Positions 15,566 through 24,538 of a stretch of DNA of 64,000 nt are shown here, one piece after another (positions within the stretch are counted from its first letter, which is position 1; each line of letters starts with the position of its first letter). Made by a program: the position numbers and the translations under genes. The DNA is from Aquimonas sp041395245 (GTDB lineage: Bacteria > Pseudomonadota > Gammaproteobacteria > Xanthomonadales > Xanthomonadaceae), in assembly GCA_041395245.1 (NCBI GenBank), contig JAWLAY010000021.1, positions 1 to 64,000 on the forward strand, in the 5' to 3' direction. The notes below the pieces were generated by a model that was given only the letters and a program-made list of their open reading frames with translations, was not told the origin of the DNA and did no database searches.

Positions 15566-16620
15566 CGTTTTCTCTGCATCAACGTCTCGGCAATTTTCAG
15601 CTATGCGCTGAAGGAACGCTGCCTTGCGAAGGGATCACCGCCCTGTTCGGTCCCTCGGGCAGCGGAAAGAGTCTGTTCCTGCGCAGTCTTGCGGGCTTGC
15701 ATCGAATTCCCGATGGACGGGTGTCATTGGCGGGCGAACACTGGCAAACCGATGAAGTCTGGATGCCGCTTGAACGTCGACGTGTCGGACTGATCCTGCA
15801 GCATCCCAGCCTGCTGCCTCACCTGTCGGCGCTCGACAACCTCCTGTTCGGGTATCGACGCAGCAAGGAACGACGCATCCAGCCTGACGAGTTGATCGAA
15901 CGTCTCGCTTTGACCCCGTTGCTGGCAAAGCCTGTCGCAAGCCTGTCGGGCGGACAGCAGCAGCGTCTGGTCCTGGCGCGTGCGTTGCTGGCCAGCCCGC
16001 GATTGCTGTTGCTTGATGAGCCGCTGTCCGCGTTGGACAGACCGGCGCGGCTGCACGCCGTAGCAGAGGTGCGCGAAATGCAGCGGCAATGGCAGATTCC
16101 GATGCTGTACGTCAGTCACGACGCCGAAGAATTGGAGCGGGTCGCCGATTCGGTCGCGATCATGTCCCAGGGGGAAGTGCGATCGGCGCAGTCGGTCTTC
16201 GATGTCAGCCGGGATGCCCATTCTCCGCTGCGTGCCGATCTCGGACCCGGTGTGCTGCTGGATGGCGAACTGTTGCCGCCGGATGCATCGCTTGCTGTCT
16301 GGCGCGTGCGCTGCGGTCAGTGGATCGTTCATGTGCCCGCACCGCAACAGAAAGACAAGGGCTGGGTTCGGGTTCGCATTGCCGCACGCGAGGTCGGCCT
16401 GGCCCGAGAGATCCCGTTGCAGACCTCGTTTCAGAACATCGAGCGGGTGCGTATTCAAATGCTGGAGAACACCCGACCGGGCGTCGTGCTGGTTCACTGT
16501 CAAACGCCGTCCGGGCACGATCTGTTGGCGGAAATTACCGAACATGCCTGTCACAGCCTGGCGCTTGAAGTGGGGCAATCTGTCCATGCCCTGTTCAAGG
16601 CAGCGGCACTGGTTTTCTGA
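15550..16620 (+). CDS. modC: ModC, molybdate ABC transporter ATPase
   Basis: 356 residues; ATG 15550 is used, with ATG 15559 as an alternative. Walker A GPSGSGKS (residues 34-41), ABC signature LSGGQQQR, Walker B LLLLDEPLSALD and the H-loop YVSHDAEEL are all intact. The C-terminal region from about residue 290 is a TOBE (molybdate-binding) domain. It energises ModB. No modE regulator gene is next to it. Confidence 0.94.
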   Translation: MADMLTFSLHQRLGNFQLCAEGTLPCEGITALFGPSGSGKSLFLRSLAGLHRIPDGRVSLAGEHWQTDEVWMPLERRRVGLILQHPSLLPHLSALDNLLFGYRRSKERRIQPDELIERLALTPLLAKPVASLSGGQQQRLVLARALLASPRLLLLDEPLSALDRPARLHAVAEVREMQRQWQIPMLYVSHDAEELERVADSVAIMSQGEVRSAQSVFDVSRDAHSPLRADLGPGVLLDGELLPPDASLAVWRVRCGQWIVHVPAPQQKDKGWVRVRIAAREVGLAREIPLQTSFQNIERVRIQMLENTRPGVVLVHCQTPSGHDLLAEITEHACHSLALEVGQSVHALFKAAALVF

Positions 16621-16648
16621 TCATCCGATCAGTGAATGGTAAAAACCA

Positions 16649-16677
16649 TTGCCAGCAAGAGCTTGCATGACTACAAT
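16649..16677 (+). promoter_or_regulatory. Sigma-70-type promoter before the L36 gene
   Basis: TTGCCA at 16649-16654 and TACAAT at 16672-16677 with a 17-bp spacer, 38 bp before the ATG of the ribosomal protein gene. Confidence 0.6.
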
Positions 16678-16715
16678 GCCTCGTTTACGCGCTTCAACCA
16701 CTCGCAAGGTTTCCC

Positions 16716-16841
16716 ATGAAAATCCTCAACTCCCTGAAGTCTGCCAAGACCCGCCATCGTGACTGCAAGGTCGTTCGCCGCCGTGGCAAGGTGTTCGTGA
16801 TCTGCAAGAGCAATCCGCGCTTCAAGGCGCGTCAGCGCTAA
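16716..16841 (+). CDS. rpmJ: 50S ribosomal protein L36, type B (zinc-free paralogue)
   Basis: A 41-residue gene beginning MKILNSLKSAKTRHRDC and ending NPRFKARQR. This is the B-type L36 (YkgO-like), which lacks the four-ligand zinc site of the A type; only two cysteines (Cys17, Cys30) are present. Such paralogues replace the zinc-binding form in the large ribosomal subunit, in several species under zinc limitation. It has its own promoter and a downstream hairpin. No Zur-type palindrome was noticed upstream, so zinc control is not claimed. Confidence 0.93.
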   Translation: MKILNSLKSAKTRHRDCKVVRRRGKVFVICKSNPRFKARQR

Positions 16842-16868
16842 GTCGCGTCGCACGCATTGCCGGACTGC

Positions 16869-16889
16869 AAGGCCGCTTTTCGCGGCCTT
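16869..16889 (+). terminator. Hairpin after the L36 gene
   Basis: AAGGCCGC-TTTTC-GCGGCCTT, an 8-bp perfect stem 27 bp after the stop, followed by CGTTCGTTCT. The T tract is weak, so termination efficiency is uncertain. Confidence 0.5.
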
Positions 16890-16971
16890 CGTTCGTTCTG
16901 GCGCTGACATCGCCCATGTGGCGTAGCGTCATCCTGATAGACTTTGGCCCTCGCACACTCGGAGCTGAGCC

Positions 16972-17328
16972 ATGATTGATCGTTCGTTCTCGTGCCTTTT
17001 CCTGCTCTCGCTGTCACTCGTCGCCGCCAATACGGCACATGCCGAAGACCAGGTTACTCGTGGCGACGTGTTGCTGATTGAGCGTGTGCATTCGGTTGAA
17101 GCGAGCGGTGTCCGTCTTCCCAAGCGCGGTGCCTTGATGGCGTCCGTGGAGAGTGAGTTTGGCGCGCCGCAATCGCGTGTTGCGCCGGTCGGTGGTGCCA
17201 GTCGCGCGCAGCCGCCGATCACGCGTTGGGTCTATCCGGAGTTCACCGTCTATTTCGAGCATTCGCACGTCGTTGACGCCGTCGTCAACCGCACGAACCC
17301 GCTCGAAGAAGGCCCAAAACGTCCCTGA
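16972..17328 (+). CDS. Conserved small periplasmic protein of unknown function
   Basis: 118 residues with a clear signal peptide (CLFLLSLSLVAANTAHA). The mature part holds VRLPKRGALMASVESEFGAP and PPITRWVYPEFTVYFEHSHVVDAVV. I recall similar small exported proteins in Pseudomonas and xanthomonads; the pattern of a short helix followed by a compact sheet recalls BamE/SmpA-like folds, but this is only a resemblance. Ends 44 bp before aguA and may share its transcript. Confidence 0.7.
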   Translation: MIDRSFSCLFLLSLSLVAANTAHAEDQVTRGDVLLIERVHSVEASGVRLPKRGALMASVESEFGAPQSRVAPVGGASRAQPPITRWVYPEFTVYFEHSHVVDAVVNRTNPLEEGPKRP

Positions 17329-17372
17329 TTCCCCGATCCTGGCGATTGCCGGATCTCCTCGAGAACCTGCCA

Positions 17373-18398
17373 ATGCACTTTCCTGCCGAGTGGACTGCAC
17401 AGTCCGCTGTCCTGATCGCTTGGCCGCATGCCGAGACTGACTGGGCGCCTCGCCTGCCTCAAGTAGAGGCGACCTATGTCGCGCTCGCCGGTGCGGTGTG
17501 CCGCTTCGAAAATCTGCTGATCTGTGTACCTGATGCGCAGCTCGAAAGCCGGGTCCGCGGATTGCTGGCGGATGCGTGCGTGTCTGAAGAACGCCTGCAC
17601 TTTGTCCATGTTCCCTACGACGACACCTGGTTGCGTGACTCCGGGCCGATCAGTCTGCGCGCGCCGAATGGCTTCGTCTTGCTGGACTTTCATTTCACCG
17701 GCTGGGGTGGCAAATACGAAGCAGGAACCGACGATGCCTTGGTCGGCAATCTACTGAAAGCAGGCAGGCTCAGTGCGGTCGCCGAACACCAGCGGATCGA
17801 TTTCGCACTGGAGGGCGGCGGTATCGAGACTGACGGTGAGGGCACGCTACTGACCACGTGGCACTGCCTGCAGCATCGGCATCCCGGACTGGATCGCGAC
17901 GCGCTCAGCGCGGCGCTGCGCACGTATCTGCACCAGGATCGCGTCCTGTGGCTGTTGAATGGGCATCTGGAAGGCGATGACACCGATGCACACATCGACA
18001 CCCTGGCGCGGTTTGCCAGCACGACGCGCATCGTCTACCAAAGCTGTGACGATGCCTCGGATTCGCACTTCGAACCGCTGCAGGCGATGGCCAAGGAACT
18101 GCAGGCCTTGCGACGCAAAGATGGGCAAGCCTATGAATGCCTTCCACTGCCCTGGCCAAAACCGATTCTGGATGAGGGCCGTCGTCTGGCCGCGTCTTAC
18201 GCCAACTTTCTGATCGTCAACGGCGCCGTTCTGATGCCCGCGTATGGCGACCCCGCTGACACGCAGGCCATCGACGTGCTGGCGCAGGCGTTTCCGGATC
18301 GCGAGATCGTACCTGTTCCCTGTCGACCGCTGATCTGGCAGAACGGCAGCCTGCATTGCATCACCATGCAACTTCCCGAGGGATTGTTGAATGCCTAA
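17373..18398 (+). CDS. aguA: AguA, agmatine deiminase
   Basis: 341 residues from ATG 17373; a TTG at 17346 is in frame but gives extra residues not seen in the family. Guanidino-modifying enzyme motifs are present: HFPAEWTAQSAVLIAWPH at the start, DDTWLRDSGPI, LEGGGIETDGEGT, GHLEGDDTDAHID and the catalytic cysteine in NGSLHCITMQ near the C-terminus. It hydrolyses agmatine to N-carbamoylputrescine and ammonia in the cytoplasm. Overlaps aguB by 8 bp, which completes the route to putrescine. Confidence 0.95.
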   Translation: MHFPAEWTAQSAVLIAWPHAETDWAPRLPQVEATYVALAGAVCRFENLLICVPDAQLESRVRGLLADACVSEERLHFVHVPYDDTWLRDSGPISLRAPNGFVLLDFHFTGWGGKYEAGTDDALVGNLLKAGRLSAVAEHQRIDFALEGGGIETDGEGTLLTTWHCLQHRHPGLDRDALSAALRTYLHQDRVLWLLNGHLEGDDTDAHIDTLARFASTTRIVYQSCDDASDSHFEPLQAMAKELQALRRKDGQAYECLPLPWPKPILDEGRRLAASYANFLIVNGAVLMPAYGDPADTQAIDVLAQAFPDREIVPVPCRPLIWQNGSLHCITMQLPEGLLNA

Positions 18399-19281
18399 GC
18401 ACTCTACCCTGCCCGTCGCGCTGATTCAGGACGTGGATCGCGGCAGTCGTGAAGCGAACCTCGCTGAAATCGAGCGGCGCATCAAGGAGGCCGCCGCGTC
18501 AGGCGCGCGTCTGGTGCTGCTGCAGGAACTGCACAACGGGCCGTACTTCTGCCAACACGAGTGCGTCGACGAATTCGACCGAGCGGAACCCATTCCCGGA
18601 CCCAGCACCGAACGGCTGTCTGCGCTGGCGCGCACCTATGGCGTCGTCCTGGTCGGGTCGCTGTTTGAACGACGGGCGGCTGGGCTGTATCACAACACGG
18701 CCGTGGTGTTCGAGCGCGACGGCAGTCTGGTTGGCAAATACCGCAAGATGCACATTCCGGATGATCCGGGATTTCTGGAGAAGTTCTACTTCACCCCCGG
18801 TGATCTGGGTTTCACGCCCATCGACACGAGCATCGGCCGATTAGGTGTGCTGGTCTGCTGGGATCAGTGGTATCCCGAAGCGGCGCGTCTGATGGCCCTC
18901 GCAGGTGCGGAATTGCTGTTGTATCCGACCGCCATCGGCTGGGACCCGCGCGACGCGCTGGACGAGAAGCAGCGGCAACGCCAGGCCTGGATACTCAGCC
19001 ACCGTGGTCACGCGGTGGCCAATGGCCTGCCGGTACTGAGTTGTAACCGAACCGGCTTTGAGGCGGCTCCGCAAGGCGACGGCGGCATTCAGTTCTGGGG
19101 TTCCAGCATGGTCCTCGGACCGCAGGGAGAAGTTCTGGCCGAAGCAAGCGTCGAGGCGCCGGAACTGCTGCTGGCCGAAGTGGACATGCAGCGTTCGGAA
19201 CAGGTCAGGCGGATCTGGCCCTTCCTGCGTGACCGACGAATCGATGCCTATGCTGATCTGTTGAGGCGTTATCGTGACTGA
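18391..19281 (+). CDS. aguB: AguB, N-carbamoylputrescine amidase
   Basis: 296 residues of the nitrilase superfamily with the Glu-Lys-Cys triad visible: Glu46 in LLQELHNGPYF, Lys119 in GKYRKMHIPDD and Cys156 in VLVCWDQWYPE. It hydrolyses N-carbamoylputrescine to putrescine, carbon dioxide and ammonia. Overlaps aguA upstream and the TraB-family gene downstream by 8 bp each, so the three genes form one tight operon. Confidence 0.95.
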   Translation: MPKHSTLPVALIQDVDRGSREANLAEIERRIKEAAASGARLVLLQELHNGPYFCQHECVDEFDRAEPIPGPSTERLSALARTYGVVLVGSLFERRAAGLYHNTAVVFERDGSLVGKYRKMHIPDDPGFLEKFYFTPGDLGFTPIDTSIGRLGVLVCWDQWYPEAARLMALAGAELLLYPTAIGWDPRDALDEKQRQRQAWILSHRGHAVANGLPVLSCNRTGFEAAPQGDGGIQFWGSSMVLGPQGEVLAEASVEAPELLLAEVDMQRSEQVRRIWPFLRDRRIDAYADLLRRYRD

Positions 19282-20506
19282 GTCGTCCGAACTGTCCGTG
19301 TCGACCACCACCCTCGTCGCGCAACCATTGCGCGATGTCGAGCGCGATGGCGTGCGCTACACGATTCTGGGCACGGCTCATGTGTCGCAGGCCAGTGTCG
19401 ACGCCGTGCACGCGCAAATTGCCGCTCACGATTTCGATGCGGTCGCCATTGAGCTGTGCGAGTCGCGCTATCAGTCGATGCGCGATCCCGATGCACTCGC
19501 AAAACTCGATCTGATCCGTGTGATTCGCGACGGCAAGGTCGGATTGGTGGCCGCCAACCTTGCTCTGGCCGGTTATCAACGCCGCCTCTCCGAACAACTG
19601 GGTGTCGAACCGGGTGCCGAAATGAAAGCGGCATGGCAATTGGCGGAGGTCAGCAATACGCCGGTATGGCGCATTGACCGGGATGTCGCGACCACACTCA
19701 AGCGAACCTCGGCAGCGGTCGGTTTTTGGGATCGGATGATGCTGATGAGTGGCGTGCTGGCAAGTCTCATCGTCGACGATGAAGTGGGCAAGGAAGACAT
19801 CGAGCGGCTCAAGGAAGGGGACATGCTGGAGAGCACCTTCGGCGAGTTTGCCCGCAAGCGTGAATCGCTTTATCGAGCATTGATCGCCGAGCGCGACGAG
19901 TACATGGCGGCCGCCTTGCGTCAGCAAGCGACAACGGCCAGCGCCGCCGAGATCAAGCATGTGTTGGTGGTGATCGGTGCCGGTCATCTCGCCGGTCTGT
20001 CCCAGCATTTGCAAGCCGATCAGGACGCCCCGGCGTTGATCCAGGAACGCTTGAGCGTGCTGCCACCCAGCAAGCCCTGGGGCACATGGATCACGCTGGC
20101 GCTGACCGCTCTGGTGCTGGGTGGCTTCGCCTATGGATTCAGCAAGGGCGTCGATATCGGCGGCACCGTCTTGCTGCAATGGGTGCTGGTCACCGGTAGC
20201 CTTGGCGCGCTGGGTTGCCTGGCGGCCGGCGGTCATCCATTGAGCATCGTTGGCGCATTCCTCGCCTCGCCCGTCACGCCGCTGCACCCTGCCCTTGCCT
20301 CAGGTACCGTCAGCGCGCTCATCGAACTCTGGCTGCGCAAACCCACCGTGGCCGACTTCCACGCCCTGCGTGACGATGTCGGCAGCATGGGCGGCTGGTG
20401 GCGCAATCGGGTTTCCCGTGTGCTGCTCAATTTTTTCCTGACCAGCATGGGCACCGCCATCGGTGTCTACATCGCGGGTTGGCAAATGATCAAGGCACTG
20501 TTTTGA
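19274..20506 (+). CDS. TraB/PrgY-family membrane protein
   Basis: 410 residues from GTG 19274. The N-terminal soluble domain of about 270 residues has the family motifs YTILGTAHVSQASVDAV, DAVAIELCESRY and VLVVIGAGHLAGL. The C-terminal third has four or so membrane segments. The family (TraB, PrgY, related to the TIKI proteases) includes a protein that limits peptide pheromone activity in Enterococcus; catalytic residues resemble metallopeptidases. In proteobacteria its job is not established. Tight overlap with aguAB is notable but does not by itself assign a polyamine role. Confidence 0.85.
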   Translation: MTESSELSVSTTTLVAQPLRDVERDGVRYTILGTAHVSQASVDAVHAQIAAHDFDAVAIELCESRYQSMRDPDALAKLDLIRVIRDGKVGLVAANLALAGYQRRLSEQLGVEPGAEMKAAWQLAEVSNTPVWRIDRDVATTLKRTSAAVGFWDRMMLMSGVLASLIVDDEVGKEDIERLKEGDMLESTFGEFARKRESLYRALIAERDEYMAAALRQQATTASAAEIKHVLVVIGAGHLAGLSQHLQADQDAPALIQERLSVLPPSKPWGTWITLALTALVLGGFAYGFSKGVDIGGTVLLQWVLVTGSLGALGCLAAGGHPLSIVGAFLASPVTPLHPALASGTVSALIELWLRKPTVADFHALRDDVGSMGGWWRNRVSRVLLNFFLTSMGTAIGVYIAGWQMIKALF

Positions 20507-20541
20507 TTCGCCACCGCCCTGGCCTGCAGTCAGGGCGAATC
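20505..20541. terminator. Hairpin between convergent traB-like gene and mgtE
   Basis: GATTCGCC near 20505 pairs with GGCGAATC ending at 20541, with an inner CCCTG/CAGGG pairing. It fills the whole 35-bp gap between convergent stops, so it probably serves both directions. No long T tract. Confidence 0.5.
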
Positions 20542-21906
20542 TCAGTGCAGCAGGATCAGGGTTCCGAGGCCGAGAAACACGAAGAAGCCCATGACATCGG
20601 TGACGGTGGTCAGAAAGATGCCGCTGGCGAGGGCCGGATCGAACCCCAGGCGACGTAGCGTCAGTGGCACCAGCACACCCGCCAGACTGGCAAACAGCAG
20701 GTTCATGATCAGCGCGGCATAGATCACCAGTGACAGCGGCAGGTCCTTGAACCAGAGCCAGACCACGCCTGCCAGCAAGGCGCCTAACGTCAGGCCGTTC
20801 AACAACGCGACACGCACCTCTTTCCACAGCAGCACCTTGGCATTGCTGGCACCAACCTGACCCAGCGCCAGACCACGCACCATCAGCGCCAGCACTTGGG
20901 TTCCTGCATTGCCACCCATGCCCGCGACGATAGGCATCAGCACGGCCAGCGCGACGACCTTTTCGATCGTGTCCTCGAAACGCCCGACCACACTGGCAGC
21001 CAAAAAGGCGGTCGCCAGATTCACGCCCAGCCACACCATTCGGCGGCGCGCGGCGCGCGGCACCGGGCTGAACATGTCCTCATCCTCGTCCAGACCGGCG
21101 GCCGACAGCGCCTGATGCTCGGCCTGTTCGCGAATGATGTCGACGACGTCGTCGATGGTGATGCGACCGAGCAGGATGTTATTGCCATCCACGACCGGCG
21201 CGGAGATCCAGTCATGGTCTTCGAACTGGCTGGCCACCTCCGCCGCTGACGCCGTCACCGGAATGGCCGGTTGCTCGTCGGTATCCAGCATCTGGTTGAT
21301 TGGTCGACCGGGTTCCGAGAGCAGCAGAGCGGTCAGCGAAATTCGACCGAGATACTGGTGGCGTCGGCTCACGACGAACAGATGATCGGTGTGTTCGGGC
21401 ATTTCGCCGCGCAGGCGCAGGTAGCGCAACACCACATCGACCGTGACATCGGCACGGACCGTGATCACGTCGGGGTTCATCAAGCGCCCGGCGGTGTCTT
21501 CGGGGTAACTCAGAACCTGCTCAAGTCGCTCGCGATTTTCGCGATCCATCGACTTCAGCACTTCATCGATGACCTGATCCGGCAAGTCCTCCATCAGCTC
21601 GGCAAGGTCGTCGAGATCGAGCGACTCGGCTGCCGCCACGATTTCGTCCTGATCCATTTCGGCGATCAGGCTCTCGCGCACCTCGTCGCCGACATGCAGC
21701 AAGACCTCACCGTCATCCTCGGCATCCACCAGTCCCCAAACGATGCTGCGCTTGCCGGGTGGCAGCGACTCCAGCAGATTGCCGATCTCCGCCGTCGACA
21801 GGGTGTTGACCAGGCGCTTGACCGGTCCCAGACGTCCCGAATCGAGCGCTTCGGACAGCAGCCTCAACTGATGCGCTGCTTTTTGCTGGCGGCTGTGCTC
21901 GGCCAT
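20542..21906 (-). CDS. mgtE: MgtE-type magnesium transporter
   Basis: 454 residues, standard length. An N-terminal MgtE_N superhelical domain (to about residue 135, with LAELMEDLPDQVIDEVLKSMD) is followed by two CBS domains (about 140-260) and five C-terminal membrane helices containing GMGGNAGTQVLALMVRGLALG, the conserved pore region. It is a magnesium channel gated by the cytoplasmic CBS/N domains. Shares orientation with the asparaginase-like and M14 peptidase genes upstream. Confidence 0.94.
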   Translation of the reverse strand: MAEHSRQQKAAHQLRLLSEALDSGRLGPVKRLVNTLSTAEIGNLLESLPPGKRSIVWGLVDAEDDGEVLLHVGDEVRESLIAEMDQDEIVAAAESLDLDDLAELMEDLPDQVIDEVLKSMDRENRERLEQVLSYPEDTAGRLMNPDVITVRADVTVDVVLRYLRLRGEMPEHTDHLFVVSRRHQYLGRISLTALLLSEPGRPINQMLDTDEQPAIPVTASAAEVASQFEDHDWISAPVVDGNNILLGRITIDDVVDIIREQAEHQALSAAGLDEDEDMFSPVPRAARRRMVWLGVNLATAFLAASVVGRFEDTIEKVVALAVLMPIVAGMGGNAGTQVLALMVRGLALGQVGASNAKVLLWKEVRVALLNGLTLGALLAGVVWLWFKDLPLSLVIYAALIMNLLFASLAGVLVPLTLRRLGFDPALASGIFLTTVTDVMGFFVFLGLGTLILLH

Positions 21907-21976
21907 GCCGGACTCCGGTGCAGACGGGTTTCAAGTCACCACGCAAGCGAATTGCGCAGACAGGTGCTGGGCCCGA

Positions 21977-22468
21977 TCAGTCGGGCAAGGCTTCAAACCG
22001 GTTGGCGGCGACGTTCTTGCGGACCTTGGCAGGATTCCAGACCCGACCATTCATCGCGATGTACACGCCGGGCGGCAAACACTGCACCGCCCCGACCGCT
22101 GTGCCGATGTTGAATTCGGCATCCGAGCCACGAAACCGCGCAGGATTCAGTGCTCCGGTCAACACGATGGTCTTTTCGCTCAGTTCGGCCAGCACCTTGG
22201 CGGTTTCGACCATGGTGTCGGTCCCGTGCGTCACCAGCACATGTCGTGCGGGTTGCGCGGCAATGGTCTGGCGGATCAACGCGCGATCCTCGGCAGTGAT
22301 GTGCAGACTGTCCTTGCGCAGAATCGGGATCACGCTGAAGCGGAAGGCAACGCCCAACTCTTCCAGAATCCGGCCGATCTGTGGCTCACCGATCTGGTAG
22401 TCCGACTTGTCGTCGAAGTAGATCTTGTCGATGGTGCCACCCGTGGTGACGATGCAAAGCTGGTCCAT
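21977..22468 (-). CDS. Single-domain asparaginase-like protein
   Basis: 163 residues from ATG 22468 (MDQLCIVTTGGTIDK). Both asparaginase N-domain threonine motifs are present, TTGGTID near residue 8 and THGTDTMVETA near residue 79. The C-terminal domain of classical asparaginases (about 150 residues) is absent, so this is the short domain-only form seen in various Gram-negatives. Catalytic activity of the short form is not assured. The frame extends to 22525 but those residues are not family-like. Confidence 0.85.
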   Translation of the reverse strand: MDQLCIVTTGGTIDKIYFDDKSDYQIGEPQIGRILEELGVAFRFSVIPILRKDSLHITAEDRALIRQTIAAQPARHVLVTHGTDTMVETAKVLAELSEKTIVLTGALNPARFRGSDAEFNIGTAVGAVQCLPPGVYIAMNGRVWNPAKVRKNVAANRFEALPD

Positions 22469-22577
22469 GCGGGGTATCCGGCGTCGGGGGCAAGACGGCA
22501 GGTGGCGCTTTCCAACGCCACCCATGCGGGCGATGCATTATCGCCCAGACCGATGCCGGACTGAACCCCGCGAGCGC

Positions 22578-24353
22578 TCAATTTGCCTCGACAGCCTGCA
22601 GTTTCGCCAGATTTTCCGCGTCCAGGCGCAGCACCGGGTAGCGCAGATAGGCCTGATCGAAATACGGCGTGCGCTGATAGAAGAAATCCAGCCGGGCCTG
22701 TGCGTCCTTGGCGAACGCCGGGTCCTCCTGCAAACGGCGTTCGAACGTCGCCTTCAGTTCGGCATTTTCGGCCAGCATCCTGCGTGCCATGGCCTCCATC
22801 ACGCGGGGCTCGGCGTACTCTTTTTCCTCGAAAATGGTGTTGAAGAAACCCCATCGCAGCAGGGCATCCGGTGCCTGCGGCTCCAGAAGATGGATGGCGA
22901 TGTTGGCGCGTGGCTGATCCAGGCGAACCAACACACTGCCTTCGCTGACGCTGAACTGGCCCTGCTCCGCCGTCTGGGCGAATTCGGTCAGCATCAGGCG
23001 GCCCTCGAACGGTTGCGTTGCCCATACCGGCGATTTGAATCGCCAGTTACTCGCGGACAGGTCCACGGCGGATGACACGGTCTGCATCGCGATCCCGTGC
23101 CAGCGCAATCGCGCAATCACGTCTTGCCATGCTGCCGGAATCACATAGGCTGCCGGCGGCGTCACCTGATCGACCACGGTCACATGGTCGCGTATCGGCA
23201 GACGCAGAGTGACCGGCTTGGTCGGGTCGTACTGCACCCAAATCCGGTCGGATACATCACTGTGCGTACGGGTGTAGGTATAGCCCAGAAACTCGATCTC
23301 CCGACGGCTTTCATCCGGTGCAAGCCGCAGCGGAACGGTCGCATTCGGCTGCCGCGCGCGTTGCACGGTGTCCGCATCCGCCTTGCGAACCGCTTGCCGC
23401 AGGGACTGCGGATCACGGGCGATGCCGCGCAGCACCTCCACCAGCAAGTCGATATTGACCGCCGTGCGGGTCTTGAAGTCCTTCAGCATGTGGGTTTCGA
23501 CCAGCAATCCGGCGCGGTTGGCGATGGCGGCATAACCGATCGAGTACCGTGGTCCGGACGCGCCGTCGATCAGTCCGGCTGACAGATCCGTGTCGTCCAG
23601 CATGGTGACGTAGTTGAACAGCTTCCAGCCGCGCTTGAGCAACGCGGGTTTGACCTCCTCGCCGAACACTCGGTTCTGCCAATCGCGAACGGCCGGATGC
23701 AGATTGGCGTGCCGCTCATAGGACCAGGTCAACTCGTACTGGTAGTCCGCGCCATTGGTGTTGTGCAAATCGATCAACAAGTCCGGTCGCCAGGTGTTGA
23801 ACAAGCTCAGCCAGGCCTGCATTTCGGGCGCATCGGCTTTCATGTAGTCGCGGTTGAGGTTGAGGTTCTGCGCAGTGGCGCGCCAGCCCATCGCTTCGGG
23901 CCCGTTCTGATTGATGCGGTTGTAGGGCGAAAAGCGCTCATGCCCGTCGACATTGAAGATCGGCACCAGCACCAGCACGACGTCCTTCAGCAGATCGCGA
24001 TGCACATTCGCCACCGTGAGGTCCCGCGCCAAGGCCATCAGGGCGTCCTTGCCTTCGTTCTCGCCGGGATGGATGGCGGCCTGGATCAGCACGATGGGCT
24101 TGCCCGAGGCCTGCGCCAGCGCCGGGGTGAACTCGCCATCACTGGCCAACACGACGGTGCGCAGCGTTCGACCTTGCGGACTGACACCGAACGGCGCCAT
24201 CTGCACCTGTCCGCTGGCCGCATCCAGTCGTTCGAACCACGCCATGGTTTCTTCGTAGCGCGGTGTGCGGGTGAACTCACTCTGCTCGGCAGGCGTTTGC
24301 CATGCCTCGTTTGAACCCGCCGCTGCCAACATCCAAATCGCGCTGATCAACAT
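22578..24353 (-). CDS. Exported M14-family zinc carboxypeptidase
   Basis: 591 residues from ATG 24353, which has GGGGAG 6 nt upstream and starts a signal peptide (MLISAIWMLAAAGSNEA); the frame is open to 24560 but that part overlaps the divergent nucleotidase gene. Zinc ligands are seen in HPGENEGKDAL (His95, Glu98) and in LIDLHNTNGAD, and the catalytic Glu in LLVETHMLKDFKTR. The C-terminal 200 residues form a separate domain. It probably trims peptides in the periplasm or outside the cell. Confidence 0.87.
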   Translation of the reverse strand: MLISAIWMLAAAGSNEAWQTPAEQSEFTRTPRYEETMAWFERLDAASGQVQMAPFGVSPQGRTLRTVVLASDGEFTPALAQASGKPIVLIQAAIHPGENEGKDALMALARDLTVANVHRDLLKDVVLVLVPIFNVDGHERFSPYNRINQNGPEAMGWRATAQNLNLNRDYMKADAPEMQAWLSLFNTWRPDLLIDLHNTNGADYQYELTWSYERHANLHPAVRDWQNRVFGEEVKPALLKRGWKLFNYVTMLDDTDLSAGLIDGASGPRYSIGYAAIANRAGLLVETHMLKDFKTRTAVNIDLLVEVLRGIARDPQSLRQAVRKADADTVQRARQPNATVPLRLAPDESRREIEFLGYTYTRTHSDVSDRIWVQYDPTKPVTLRLPIRDHVTVVDQVTPPAAYVIPAAWQDVIARLRWHGIAMQTVSSAVDLSASNWRFKSPVWATQPFEGRLMLTEFAQTAEQGQFSVSEGSVLVRLDQPRANIAIHLLEPQAPDALLRWGFFNTIFEEKEYAEPRVMEAMARRMLAENAELKATFERRLQEDPAFAKDAQARLDFFYQRTPYFDQAYLRYPVLRLDAENLAKLQAVEAN

Positions 24354-24538
24354 GCCCATCTCCCCGTTGCAGAGCGCAGGATAGTGCGCGTGCAGCACCC
24401 GCACCCAGCGCCAATGGTCATGGCATGAATCAATTCCCCGAAACGGGTGTGCTGGTAACCTGTCACGTCCGTCAAGGCGCTGATCGAACGATGCGTGGCG
24501 GAACAAGATCAAATTCCCGCAACACCAGCGAGGTCGCG

